DNA of 64,000 bases from Mermis nigrescens (Eukaryota; Nematoda; Enoplea; Mermithida; Mermithidae), in assembly GCA_036768485.1 (NCBI GenBank), contig JAVLUZ010000142.1, positions 2,603,848 through 2,667,847 of the forward strand, given 5' to 3'. The notes under the pieces are model-generated. The model searched no databases. It was not told the DNA's origin and saw only the letters and a program-made list of their open reading frames with translations. A program made the translations under genes and the position numbers. Shown one piece after another: positions 46,285 through 56,706 of the stretch; within the stretch, counting starts at the first letter, position 1, and every line of letters begins with the position of its first letter.

Positions 46285-46740
46285 TAATACATGTAAAGGC
46301 TCGAAATTTGGGGGTACCGGCCAATATTAGGTGGGGGGGGCTAAATGACCTCCAATTTTTGTGTAAAAACGGCCAAAGAATTCAATTTTTTCCAAAAATC
46401 GGGGTCAAAAATCTTCTGGCTTCGGGGGGATGCAGTGGGGGGGGGCATCTGACTTTGGGTGGGGGATCCCTCTGTAACATGTATGGCTGCTGCCCATGTT
46501 GGATGAGAACAAATCATATGTGGGCGTGGGGGTCTGTGTTTCTCGACCCCAATCTGAAAAACTGAAAATTCCACAACCCCTAGCATGAAATTTTCAGGAA
46601 TTTTTTTTGTTATCTTTGATGTTATAATTGGATAGAGCTCGATTTGAAACGTCCGAAAATGGTGTTTTTGCCCCTATCGTCAACGTTTCGGTCCTTTTTT
46701 ACCTTTGAATTTTTTTGACTGGGTTTAGGCCCTGTCTTTG
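46285..46740. mobile_element. Family C copy followed by a family A copy
   Basis: Family C at about 46288-46484 (AATACATGTAAAGGCTCGAA to GTAACATGTATGG). Flanks GCTGTTGT and GCTGCTGC agree at 6 of 8 positions. The reverse family A copy starts CATATGTGGGCGTGGGGG at 46516 and fades out near 46700. It ends less than 110 bp before the next exon. Confidence 0.6.
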
Positions 46741-46801
46741 TTGCTTCTATTATAACCATTTGTTTACCTCGCCCGACTTTTAAGAAAAAACTATTTTTTA
46801 G

Positions 46802-47011
46802 CAAATTTATCCCTCTCAATCCGCCTATGACCTGACGCAAGGTCAACAGCACTATTTGGGGTTACAAAGGTCGACGCAGAACGGATTAAATATACCGGAT
46901 TACGGTAGGAATAGCACTCTGCTGAATGCGGCCCAATACGGCTGCTTACCATGGGCCCTTCCTAGCCCGTATTCGCATCCGGCAACGCTACTGCCAAATT
47001 TTGTGCCTCAT
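46802..47011 (+). CDS. sup-26/shep/RBMS: RBMS/SUP-26-like protein: C-terminal exon (Gln/Ser/Pro-rich)
   Basis: The acceptor AAAAACTATTTTTTAG ends at 46801 and the donor is CAT|GTAAGT, a strong match. The 70 codons are in phase 0 at both ends: QIYPSQSAYDLTQGQQHY, LGLQRSTQNGLNIPDYGR, NSTLLNAAQYGCLPWAL, PSPYSHPATLLPNFVPH. This fits the poorly conserved, Gln/Ser/Tyr/Pro-rich C-terminal half of RBMS/Shep proteins. The assignment rests on strand, matching phase with 35191 and 48140, and composition, not on a named domain. The 11.6-kb intron before it holds most of the repeat arrays. Confidence 0.8.
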
Positions 47012-47665
47012 GTAAGTGGTTGTTCTTGGTGGGTTTGTCCCCAGAACGGCTGCCGAGCCCCGCAAAATGATGGCTTTGAAGGCACATTAGCGCGGGTGGT
47101 TAAGGAGTTTACACTCCAACCGACAATCTGAATGACCCCCCGCAAAATTCGATAACCCCTCTACCCAAATTGGATTTTTGCCATGTTTTTCAGATTTTTG
47201 ACAGTCGATCGTTCCCTAATCCTCCCCAAAGCCAGAAAATTTTAAAACCTTCTCTTCCAAATTTTTGGAAAGTCGAATTTTTTGGCCATTTTTTTAATTG
47301 ATTTTGGCCGTTTCTAGCCGAAAATCGGAGGTCTATACCCCGTTCCTTAAGAATGCCCGAGGGCCCCTAACCGAAATTCCGAGCCGTTGTGTGTACGGCA
47401 AACGTGCCTTTTTAAGCATTTCTAGTGCATTTTTAACTCAAAAGTCTTACGATGCTTTGTATGATGTACACATTTTTCGACTATATATGTATTTATCGAT
47501 TTACTCGACCTTTCCCAAATTTTTTCATGTTCTAGGGAGAACGAGAGTTGCCCGGAACGTCAAAAACCCTGTTTTTGACGAGTATTCGTCATTTTTTGAG
47601 CTCAAAAAGGCTTTCTAAAAAAATTTTGGCATGACCCTCCGGAGTTCGGCAGCTGTACTCGTGTT

Positions 47666-48102
47666 CCCCTCACCATACGTGCACAGCATGGGAATTCTGG
47701 GGAGGAGGGCTAAATTTCTAAAGTGCCTTTTTTGGGTCTAAAAATGGTAGTACATAGGTACGCGTCAAAAACATCGTTTTTTGACTTTTCTGACGATGCT
47801 CTTTCTTTCTAGAGCATAAAAACGTAAAAAAATTTCGAAAAAATGAAAAAAGTCGGAACAAGTTGCATGAGAATATAATCAAAACATGAATATGATGGCG
47901 TAAAGCGCCAAATATTTTGCACTTTTGCGCAAATCGATAGATAAAAAGGCTTAAAAAAGCATTTTTTCTACAAATTTGTATAAAAATTGTGAATACTTTC
48001 AAAAAAAAATCGGCAATTCTGGGGTGGTAAAAAAAATTTTTGCGGGGGGGGTGAAAATTTTCATGGGAGTAACTCCCCCTCCAGATTTTGTATGCCCCTC
48101 AC
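47666..48102. mobile_element. Family B element with perfect duplication, forward
   Basis: The body is 47674-48094 (421 bp) between copies of CCCCTCAC (47666-47673, 48095-48102). It starts CATACGTGCACAGCATGGG and ends AGATTTTGTATG, with the core reduced to GGCGTAAAGCGCC. It ends 45 bp before the following exon. The stretch 47130-47660 before it holds C/B-like debris. Confidence 0.88.
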
Positions 48103-48139
48103 CCCCTATGTGGAAAGGTGTCGTATGTATTAATTTTAG

Positions 48140-48430
48140 TATCTGCACAACGTGCCTGCGTACGGGTACGCCACTGCTTCGGCTGCCGCGGCCGGTGATC
48201 CTGGTTCGTCGTCCAGCCTGGGCCCCCTGGTTCACCAATTTGGCCATTTGCATTTGACCCCCAATCCGGCCTACGGGGCCTCGACCCCCGGCCTTTACGG
48301 CCACGCCCCTGCCGCCATGCTGGGCTCGCCTTCGGCGTTGCATCAGCACCCGGCCCAAATGGCGCCCGTTTTGCCCCACCAGGGCCACCAGTCCTTCGCT
48401 CACTTCGTGCCCGCGTACCAGTACGACCAG
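48140..48430 (+). CDS. sup-26/shep/RBMS: RBMS/SUP-26-like protein: C-terminal exon (Ala/Gly/Pro/His-rich)
   Basis: The acceptor TATTAATTTTAG ends at 48139 and the donor is CAG|GTAAAC. It has 97 codons in phase 0 at both ends: YLHNVPAYGYATASAAAAG, DPGSSSSLGPLVHQFGHL, HLTPNPAYGASTPGLYGH, APAAMLGSPSALHQHPAQ, MAPVLPHQGHQSFAHFVPA and YQYDQ. It is markedly GC-rich compared with its surroundings and low in complexity, as expected for the flexible C-terminal region of this family. A family A copy begins 49 bp after the donor and a family B copy ends 45 bp before the acceptor, so the exon is tightly bracketed by transposons. Confidence 0.85.
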
Positions 48431-48470
48431 GTAAACAAAGTGGGAATTTGCGAATTACGAATTCTTGGGG

Positions 48471-48729
48471 GGAGCAAGCATGCCTGGGCGTGGGGGGTTT
48501 AGGGGGTATGCACCCTCCCAGAAACCTAAATACCCCACAGGATTCAATTTTAAAATTTTTTCGTTTTTTTCGCAATTTTTTGATGTCAATGGATAGTGCT
48601 CGATGAGAAACGTTGAAAAATGGTGTTTTTTCGCCACACTATCATTTTTAAGGCCATTTTTTGACCTTTGAAAAAATCTTGCACCCCCCCCCCCCAGAAC
48701 TTTATTGCCGCCCACCTATGGGGGGCAAG
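48471..48729. mobile_element. Family A element, reverse, just inside the intron
   Basis: The body is about 48479-48720 (CATGCCTGGGCGTGGGG to GCCGCCCACCTATG). The flanks GGAGCAAG and GGGGCAAG differ by one base if the right boundary is shifted by one. Confidence 0.75.
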
Positions 48730-49060
48730 CCCGATAAAATTCGAAAGCGCCCTTTTATTAGCCTCGAAGAGCGGCGAATGTGCGTAAAAAACATATTTTT
48801 CGGTGCTTCCGACGATTATAAATCTTTCGGGAATGTAAATACAGAAAGTTTCGGAACAAATATCAGTCAAAAAGTTAGTATATGGCGCGATGAGCTGAAT
48901 ATTTGACACTCTTAGGCAAACGGACAGCTGAAAGCATTTAGAACAGCGAAACTTTTGTTTTCGGGTCATTTTTAGGCTCCTTTCTTCTATTTTTAGTTGC
49001 GGTTTTTGTCATATTTTGCCTAAAATTTAAGCTCGTTTAACCCCTCCCCTCTTAAAATGG

Positions 49061-49309
49061 CAGACTACCATAGGTGGGCGGCGTTCTGGGGGTGCGAGAT
49101 TTTTTCGAAGGTCAAAAAATGGCCCTAAAAATGGCGGTATGGCGAAAAAACACCATTTTTCTACGTTTCTCATCGAGCACTATCCATTGGCATCAAGAAA
49201 TTGCGAAAAATAAAAAAAATTCAAAAATTGAATTCTGGGGGTTTTTTTTAATTTCTGGGGGTGCATACCCCCTAAACTCCCCCTCCCCACGCTCAGGTAT
49301 GCCGACTAC
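49061..49309. mobile_element. Family A element, forward
   Basis: The body is 49069-49301, from CATAGGTGGGCGGCG to CACGCTCAGGTATG, with flanks CAGACTAC and CCGACTAC (one mismatch). The interior is a textbook forward family A (GAAGGTCAAAAAATGGCCC, ATCGAGCACTATCCATTGGC). Confidence 0.85.
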
Positions 49310-49720
49310 CCTCTCCTATAATTTTCAGCCGTCACATTTGTGAGATGGGTTCCTCGCAACCAAACTCGGTTGTCCCCCGTTCCCCTCGAAACTGAGACTT
49401 TCCATTCCCCATTTTAGCAAAAAAATTGCATTTTCAAGCTATTTATGGCTGTATTTTTTCGCCATTTCTTCTATCAAAAATAGAAGCCTATTCTTCCCTA
49501 CCCCCGCTCGAAATTTGAGCCGTTACATTTCAAAAATGTTTATTTATTACTATTTCGATTAACTATGAAAAGTTTTGTGCAGAATGTTCAAATTTTGCCC
49601 GTTTTCTTTGTTTTTAGGTTTTTCTGTTTAAAATTGTGCTATCTTGTTTTTTGCATTATTTATATACAACTTTTTGCTGATTTTTGATGCGAACTACTTA
49701 TGTACCTTAGACGTTTTCAG

Positions 49721-49801
49721 CTCAACGATAGATTTAATAATAACGTGATCGACTATAGCAGTCTGCCAAATGGACGTGGTGATCAAGGCGTCGTTGAATA
49801 A
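49721..49801 (+). CDS. sup-26/shep/RBMS: RBMS/SUP-26-like protein: terminal coding exon with stop
   Basis: The acceptor TAGACGTTTTCAG ends at 49720. In phase 0, matching the previous exon, it reads LNDRFNNNVIDYSSLPNGRG then DQGVVE and stops at TAA (49799-49801). The alternative acceptor 10 bp upstream reaches a stop within seven codons, which favours this one. A good donor, CCAA|GTGAGT, lies at 49826, and an AG (GATTCCAG) at about 50034, so the 3' UTR may itself contain an intron. No clear AATAAA was picked nearby. Confidence 0.75.
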   Translation, partial: LNDRFNNNVIDYSSLPNGRGDQGVVE

Positions 49802-50654
49802 TCTTTGCAGTCGATTTCGCTCCAAGTGAGTTTGCGGTGGTGTAAAGTTAAGTTTAAACTAGGATTTGCTTCACTTTTCTATCATAATCGCTACTTTTAA
49901 TTTACTTGATTACGTACCTAGCCTGCTTATTACATTTGCACGACTTATTTACTTTACAAAGTTTTTAGTTTACACTGTACTTTACACTTTACGTTTTATT
50001 TGCTCTACACATACTCATTCGTTAAAGATTCCAGCAAATATGAATTCGGGTAGAAATACCAATCCTCAAAAATGCTTTAAAAAAATCATGAAATGGTAAT
50101 TTTTAGGAACTTTTCGACAAATTTATATCTCAACCTATATATAAATTGTTATTTATAAACAAAAATGATTTTTAAACACCCTTTCACCTGTCTCTGAATG
50201 ATCCGGTAAAGAGACCAGGGGTCAGTTGTAATCCCCACGGCATGCTTGTTCGCCAGTATAATATCGGTCATCTCCTTTTGATTATGGAAAAAGGGGTGGT
50301 TGTTTTTAGGTTACAAATCGACTGGTTTTTTTAGAGGCCAGCATTATACATGTACTGCATGGGAATTCTGGGGAGGGGGTCAAACTTGAAAAATTTTTAA
50401 AAAGGGCTCTTTTGTGCAAAAAAAATGATGGGTATACGTCAAAAAGAGTGGCGGATCTTGGATTTTCCCAACTTTTCCAAAATCGGTCAAAAATAAGATC
50501 AGAAATTTGCCCTTAACTCGCGAATACCGTTTTTTATCAGTGTTTTTACATTGTATATTTTTACATAAAATCACTTTTGACGCAATATTTTTTTAAATTT
50601 CAAATTTTCCGACTATTTTATGCGAAAAAATCATTAAATTTCTTTTACTTCAGT

Positions 50655-50945
50655 GTTTTTTTTTGGCAAGGTCCGTTTGTACATGTACAATGATGGTCCC
50701 TAAAGTCTTTGTACATTTTGCAAACATAAATTTTTGGGTACTATAATATGTTACAGTTAGCGATTTTAGTGTGGTAAAAACAGAGTTGTTCGACTTTTCG
50801 TAGTGTATTTTTAGATCATTTCTGGGTCTCTAAGTGCAAAAATCATTAAGAATCGTCTTAAAACGGCGCGAAGAGTTTTTTTGCAATTTTTCTTCACAAA
50901 AATCTTCGTGCATGTACAAAGACGGTCCTGGAAACGAGAATTCTG
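50655..50945. mobile_element. Family D fragment
   Basis: GGCAAGGTCCGTTTGTACATG, TTTGGGTACTATAATATG, AGCGATTTTAGTGTGG, AACGGCGCGAAGAG and CATGTACAAAGACGGTCC follow the order of the other family D blocks. No ends are visible. The stretch 49830-50640 before it shows a family B-like head at about 50350-50450 and nothing else. Confidence 0.55.
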
Positions 50946-51599
50946 GGGGTCACAGCCATTTAAGGGGGTAAACGTATGGCCTTGTCTCTTCTCTCCACCC
51001 TTAGCGTGGCCGGGTGTCCTCCCTCCCTAAATTTTGAACCATCACATTTATTAGTTTATTCATTTATTTAGCAAAAGGCAGTAAACAACGGCGACTTTAA
51101 CTTCGTTGTGTGCAGTTTCGGTTGGAAATTTTGCGCAACTTCGGAAATTTTGTTTTGAATTTTTCGCAAAAATTCTAGTGATAATAGATTTCCACGGTTT
51201 TTATGCGTTTTAAGTTCTACTGCCTTTTTTAAACTACATACATATACCTTAAAATGATTAAAAATTGTGAAAAGTTAGACCATAGCATGAAAACTGTTAA
51301 AAAGCGACTAACTTTACCCAATTTTTGTTTAAACTCAGAAAATAGACTTGTTTTTCGATTAGGATTCGATATAGAAAATCGCACATAGTCTCCTCTTTTG
51401 ATGCTGAACTTTTGGGTTTGGCCCACCTGAAATGTAAGCTCCAAAATTAGCGAAATCGTTTCACGTTGTAATTGATAGATTATTAGAATAAACATTGTAA
51501 AATACGTTTCTTTTTTGATTTGTAAAGTTGCTCTGTTTGGTGTAAAGCGAAAAAAATTGTACTCTTGTTTTTTCAATTCCGAAAAGGCAGCGGAGCACC

Positions 51600-52300
51600 A
51601 ATCGCATTTTTGAGCTGTTTTATTTTTGTACCGTGTTTTTCAATTGTCTTTTTTTATTCGCGTCCGTCCGTGTGCAAATGTTCTTTGTCTTAGTCAATGT
51701 TGTGGATCAGGCTTCCAATAATGGGTCAGCTGTACTCTTCGTTTCCCGCGCTGTGTAAAGTTTGCATATGCGAAGAGTGTAAAGTGTAAAGTAGTTATTT
51801 AAGAATATGGCGTAAAGTATGATTTCACTCATCCAGACATTTTTATTCAGTTATTTTGTATAAGTTTGATTGTACAGGTCATTCCATTGCCCTTATTTTT
51901 ATTGTTTTCATCAAATTTGACTTGAAATATTCATGAAAAAGCGTACACGACCAGTTAAGTCTAAAAATTTGACATACATGAATAGTGAACAATTTCCCAT
52001 TTACCCCCACCCGCTCCCTAAAGGAAACTCTGTTTACCCCCTCCCAGAGCTTTTGACAGTGTGCATGTATGAAATCTCATATAAAACTGTTTGTTTTAGT
52101 TTACACACTACTTTACACTTTTGCTGACAGCTTACTGGAAGAGGTGTGTCTATCGAATTCAGGCCAAGCACCTGATAAAACTCTAAAGTGATTGCCAAAA
52201 CTTTTGACGATTCATGAATTAATGCATAAACCTTACGTTTTACTTTTGCCTGAGTTCGTGACTGTTGATTGTAATAAGTGTAAAGTGTAAACTCGTTCAT
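51600..52300. other. Stretch rich in GTGTAAAG/TTTACAC motifs
   Basis: GTGTAAAG(T) or its complement occurs repeatedly (51754, 51777-51795, 52098-52120, 52278-52290), sometimes back to back. The same motif marks 31590-32760, 49840-50000 and 59180-59830. No gene is recognised in 50945-52460. Confidence 0.45.
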
Positions 52301-52460
52301 TCTGTGACCGATGCTACTAGTTGTTCCGCGGAAGAAGAAACGTTCGAAGGTTTGTGATTCTACATCGTGCTAGTAGTCTTTTTTGAGAGCAATTTTTTTA
52401 AGCTGGTTTACAAGGCCGCATGCGTTTTCCTCTTGCATCATGGTACCGTTTTTCTCACGT

Positions 52461-52535
52461 TTTCTAAAGTTATTCACGTGCTTTTCAAAAGTTATTCACG
52501 TGTTTTTCTAAAGTTATTCACGTGTTTTTCTACTT
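52461..52535. repeat. Tandem repeat, ~24-bp unit, three copies
   Basis: AAAGTTATTCACGTG followed by a T-rich spacer occurs three times in a row (about 52465, 52489 and 52512), each containing a CACGTG E-box core. Confidence 0.85.
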
Positions 52536-52789
52536 CGTTTTGCTGTAATACGTCGTCTTCCGCGCGTTCGTCTCACGTTTCGTGCCGTTTTATCGTTCTT
52601 CTTTTATTGGTGTTGACGAATTTTGGTGTAAAGTCGTTTTATTATGATTATCGAATAGGTGGTAAATGGCTTTTCAGCTGGGTTAATACTGATTTTGAGT
52701 TCAACGTGAGCTTGACTTTACTTCAAACCCGTGTGATCGATCGATTTTTCGGTCTGATTCTAGAATTTTTCATATTTCATACATGCGTG

Positions 52790-53156
52790 AATGACATGCA
52801 GGATCTAACGGATTCGAGGGGAGTTTGAACCCCCATAATTCCCCCTCCCCAGAATCTGCTATTTTTCAAAATAAATGTAGAAAAGGTGCTGGTTTAAGTT
52901 TTGGCCACCTTTGGGCTCGAAAGTGTCGATCTTTTTGGCGCTTCGCGCCATATATTCGTTTTTTAGCTGTAATTTGTCCAATTTACTTGAATTTTCACGT
53001 TGTTTTTCAGGACTTCTTTACGCTTTTACGTTCTAGGAAGATAGCGCATCATCTTAAACGCCGAAAAATTAGCGCATCCGCTGTTTTTGGTCTCCAAAAA
53101 GGAACTTTAGAAAAAGTTTTTGGTCCCGCCCCCCCTAGAATTCTATGCTGCGCAAG
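52790..53156. mobile_element. Family B element, reverse, diverged ends
   Basis: Inverted family interior with GGCGCTTCGCGCC at 52937-52949, TTACGTTCTAGGAAGATAG and a right end CTATGCTGCGCAAGTCTG. The left end near CATGCAGGATC is poorly preserved. Confidence 0.65.
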
Positions 53157-53200
53157 TCTGGTGCATGCCCTACATCTTAGTGGAAATGAGGAATTTCTCA

Positions 53201-53362
53201 ATCGCAAGCAAACTTGGGTTTGGGGTGGTTTGTACTCCCAAGAAGTTGAACCCCCCAAATTACAGTAAATCCCCAGAATTCTATTTTTAGTTATTTTTTG
53301 GCAATTTTACCCATCCTGAACCCCTTCCCAGAATTTTCTTGCTGCCCACATATGATCGCAAG
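53201..53362. mobile_element. Family A short element with perfect duplication, reverse
   Basis: The body is 53209-53354 (146 bp), with ATCGCAAG on both sides (53201-53208, 53355-53362). It starts CAAACTTGGGTTTGGGG and ends TGCTGCCCACATATG. It lacks the central segment, like the copy at 6586-6742. Confidence 0.82.
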
Positions 53363-54394
53363 TGTTCGAAAGTTTTCCGACTCAGAATTCAAGAATCCTG
53401 TATAAAGACCCAGAACTAAGTTTTTAAAAAACTGCTTTTATCGCGAAAAATACTTGTTTTTTTGCACTTTTTCGGTCTTCGACGATTTGTGGACCCTGAA
53501 TTTCACCACAAGTTTAGCTCTTTCCATATGAATATGACTAACTCTAAAATTTCAATTGTTTCACTACACCAAATTTTCAGTTAGATGTTTTTTTAATTTA
53601 TTCTTTGGGTCTCTCCCCATTGTTTTTTCCGGTAAGTGCATTTAAACGAGAAATACAACTCTGGGGTTTGAATTTTTGGCATAGACACAAGTTGCCTTTG
53701 TGGCAAAATGATCTCATTTTCACTTAGATTATTTTATAAAGTCCTTAAGAGGCAGATTTGCATTCCGAGAAAATCATAAATAATGCCTCTTCTCCAGTGT
53801 TCCTATCCTAGTGGTCTTTAACTTCAAATGTGAAAAAATCGTGTTTTTGACCCTTGCTTGTCCTTTTTGAGTTCAGAAATGCACTTAAAAGAGAATTTTT
53901 TAGAGCTTCCTTCTAAAATTCTCATGCTCTGTCTGTACGCGCGATGAATTTATTGGCTCAAAATTAGAAGTGTTGGTGTTTCGCGAGTTACTGGTCGAAA
54001 TATGAAATTAATTTTAAAACGACGAAAAATACCAAAAAAACAGCGCAAAGAGAAGCGAGCTTTTTTTCTAAAATTTTGGCTAGGGTAAAAATATCTTATT
54101 TTTTGGATGAAGGGAAATTCTGCGACTTTCGTTCAGAGTGTAAATTTGTACGTTAACATCTTAAATTGCCTAATTTTAACCGTTTTTTTGTGTTTCCCTA
54201 TCGCATCGCCAATAAATGCGTCGGGTTTTTGCGTTGTACTTTCATTTCGTGACAGTTTAAAGCGGTTATCGGTCGCATTCCTCGCCATTTTTTTCGTCGT
54301 CGTTACAGTACGACTTTTTTTGGTCATTTTTTACACTCGCATTTGCTTACTTGTGTGTAAAGGTTTAACTTGTTTGGTCACTGTCTTTGATTTT
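53363..54394. other. Unassigned stretch
   Basis: Some family B/D-like phrases (GTGTTTTTGACCCTTGC, GAGCTTCCTTCTAAAATTCTCATGC at 53900-53930) suggest old debris. A hydrophobic frame at 54107-54400 has no recognisable receptor or transporter motif. Confidence 0.3.
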
Positions 54395-56308
54395 CGTGCT
54401 GCAAGATTTTTTGAAGGTCAAAAAATGGCCTTAAAAATTGTGGTATGGCGATAAAAACACCATTTTTCGACGTTTCTCAGCAAGCACTATCCATTGGCAT
54501 CAAAAAATTGCGAGAAAAACGAAAAAAAACTTTCAAAAATTGAATTCTGAGGGGGGGGTAATTTTGATTTCTGGGGGGGGGGTATTTTGGTTTCTGGGGG
54601 TGCATACTAGGTATGTTCCGATTAATCGGAATCTGTCATTTTTTGTGGGATCGAATCGGAATCGGCGATAATAAATCTTGGAGAATCGGCATCGGAATCG
54701 CTATTCCTAGGTTTTTAAGAATCGGAATCGGCTAAAAATGATCCAGTTATCGATTCGATTCCATTTTATTTTAATTATAGCAGAATTAAAACAGGGAAAC
54801 GCAACTTTATGCTTTAAAACGTAAAAATAAGCAATTTTTCCCTTTAGTAAAGTACTGGTAACCCAATGCTACGCCACATTTATGACAAAAAACAGATCGT
54901 GCGGGTACTGGTCAAGTTTTTATTCATCTGAACGTCATATGCATACTAATGTCTAATACTGAAATTTAATTCAGGGCAGATTATATTTTAGAAATAATAG
55001 TTTTTCAGCATTTTTGCCTTGTAATCTATTTCTCAGCGGATCGTGTTGTATTCCAGCGCCACTAAACAATTGCTCCGATGGGACGCTCTTAGCTGGGGCT
55101 GCCAAATATTTTCTTGCTAAAGTCGACATTAGCAGGTAGGTTGATCGCTCTTCCCACCAGGGGCGGGTTTAAGGGGGGCGAGGGGTGGGGCGGCCGCACT
55201 CAATGGGCCAAAATATTTGGCGAGATAAAGAATGGATATGCAATTTGCAATGATTTTTGGCCATCAGTGACCATAATTTCTTAAATTTTTCCGGCGACTT
55301 TTTCTGGCGACCTGAAGCACAGTTTTTTGTACTCGGCAAAGATTTTTGCCGATGTACAAAGACTTTTCGGGACCGTCTTTGTGCATGTACAAAGATTTAT
55401 GGGAAGACAAAAATTGCAAAAAAGGTCTTATATTCGCAAAAATTTTCGGCGCTTCGCGCCGATATGAGTAATTGTGTGTTCTATATATCTTTAGAGTGGC
55501 AGAAATTGCATTTCAAAAGGAAGAATGTCAACTTTTTCGCGCTTCGCGCCGTTTTAAGACGATTCTTAGTGATTTTTGCCCTTAGAGACCAAGAAATGAG
55601 CTAAAACACACCAACAAAAGTCGAACAACTCTGTTTTCACACTAAAATCGCTACTGTACCATTTAGTAGTACCCAAAAATTTGTGTGTACAAAATTTACA
55701 AAGATTGTTGGGAAGACAAAAAATGTAAAAAGGTGCAGAATCCGCAAAAATTTTCGGCGGTCGCGCTGAAATGAGTAATTGTTAGTCCTACATATCTTCA
55801 AAATGGCAGAATTTGCATTTAGAATGGAAAAAGTGTCAAATTTTTCGGTGCTTCGCGCCGTTTCGAGACAATTTTCAGTAACTTCTGTCGCCAGAAACCC
55901 AGAAATCAGATAAATACACTACCAAAGATCGAAAACCTTGTTTTACCGCACTAAAATCGCTACTGTGCTATATTATAGCGCACAAAAATTTGCATGTACA
56001 AAATGTACAAAGACTTTTGGGGACCATCTTTGTACATGTACAAACTAACTTTGTACAAAAAAAACACTGATTAGCTACCTATATATTTAACATGTTTGTC
56101 GCAAGAATCGGAATCGGAATCGGCCGATTCCTGTTATTTTGGAATCGAAATCGAATCGGAATCGGCTGTCTTGAGATTTGCAGAATCGGCATCGGGATCG
56201 GAACCGGCTTTTCTGAGATTTAAAGAATCGGAATCGGTTATTTTCAAAAAAGCGGTATCGACACATCCCTAGTGCATATCCACCCAAACCCCCCACGCCC
56301 AGGTGTGC
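54395..56308. mobile_element. Family A element split by a later hAT insertion
   Basis: Family A sequence runs 54405-54607 (GAAGGTCAAAAAATGGCC to TTTCTGGGGGTGCATAC) and continues after the insertion at 56272-56308 (GTGCATATCCACCC to GCCCAGGTGTG). Its left end is eroded. Confidence 0.85.
54600..56279. mobile_element. TAG-hAT element, AATCGG subterminal type, 1,664 bp
   Basis: The body is 54608-56271. Ends TAGGTATGTTCCGAT and the complement of TAGGGATGTGTCGAT pair as inverted repeats. The duplication is GTGCATAC / GTGCATAT (54600-54607, 56272-56279), one mismatch. GAATCGG motifs are clustered in the first 140 bp and, inverted in order, the last 175 bp, as expected for transposase-binding subterminal repeats. 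The middle is a family D block with two diverged ~310-bp tandem units (about 55320-56050), GGCGCTTCGCGCC cores (55448-55460 and variants) and GTACAAAGAC palindromes. A family E-like patch lies at 55158-55200. No transposase frame was found. Confidence 0.88.
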
Positions 56309-56706
56309 TCATTCTTATGAAAGTGGGCCTTATTTTAAAAAATTTAAAAGTCAAGTCAAGTTGTAATTATCTGGTTTTAGTATCCAATTTTACGCAGCAG
56401 TGATGAAAATATGCTCAAATGATCGACTTTCGGTTTAAATTGTGCTGAAAGGGTACTTATTCTCGTCAATGCATCGACCTGTATTTCGGAAAATTTCGTT
56501 CTGTTTTTATGCTTATAAACAGCTGTAGGATGGGCATTTTTTGTTCGCGCAATCAGTTTTTCGGCAGTTTTTTCATTAGAAATGTGTAGACCTCAGGCGC
56601 ATTGCGGTCACTCCATAGGTCATGACGCATCTTTGACTTGACTGATTATACATAGATACATAAGCACGTGGGCAATCGAATAAAACCCGAAAAAATAAAT
56701 TGCATT

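Larger units (their letters stand above)
26242..49801 (+). other. sup-26/shep/RBMS: Gene span: two-RRM RNA-binding protein of the RBMS/Shep/SUP-26 family
   Basis: Seven coding exons read consistently: 26242-26418, 30189-30280, 31978-32197, 35081-35191, 46802-47011, 48140-48430 and 49721-49801. Phases at successive junctions are 1/1, 0/0, 1/0 (mismatch), 0/0, 0/0 and 0/0. Together they give about 360 residues from the linker before RRM1 to the stop. The start codon is not in this set. Introns total more than 22 kb against about 1.2 kb of coding sequence. C. elegans SUP-26 represses tra-2 and Drosophila Shep acts in neurons; whether either role applies here is unknown. Confidence 0.85.

Noticed and set aside
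48099..48575. 158-codon minus-strand frame opposite the C-terminal exon
   Set aside because: It is the antisense of a GC-rich coding exon and a family A element; the plus strand has the splice sites and matching phases.
54107..54454. 115-codon hydrophobic frame suggesting a receptor
   Set aside because: No conserved receptor residues, and its end runs into a family A element.
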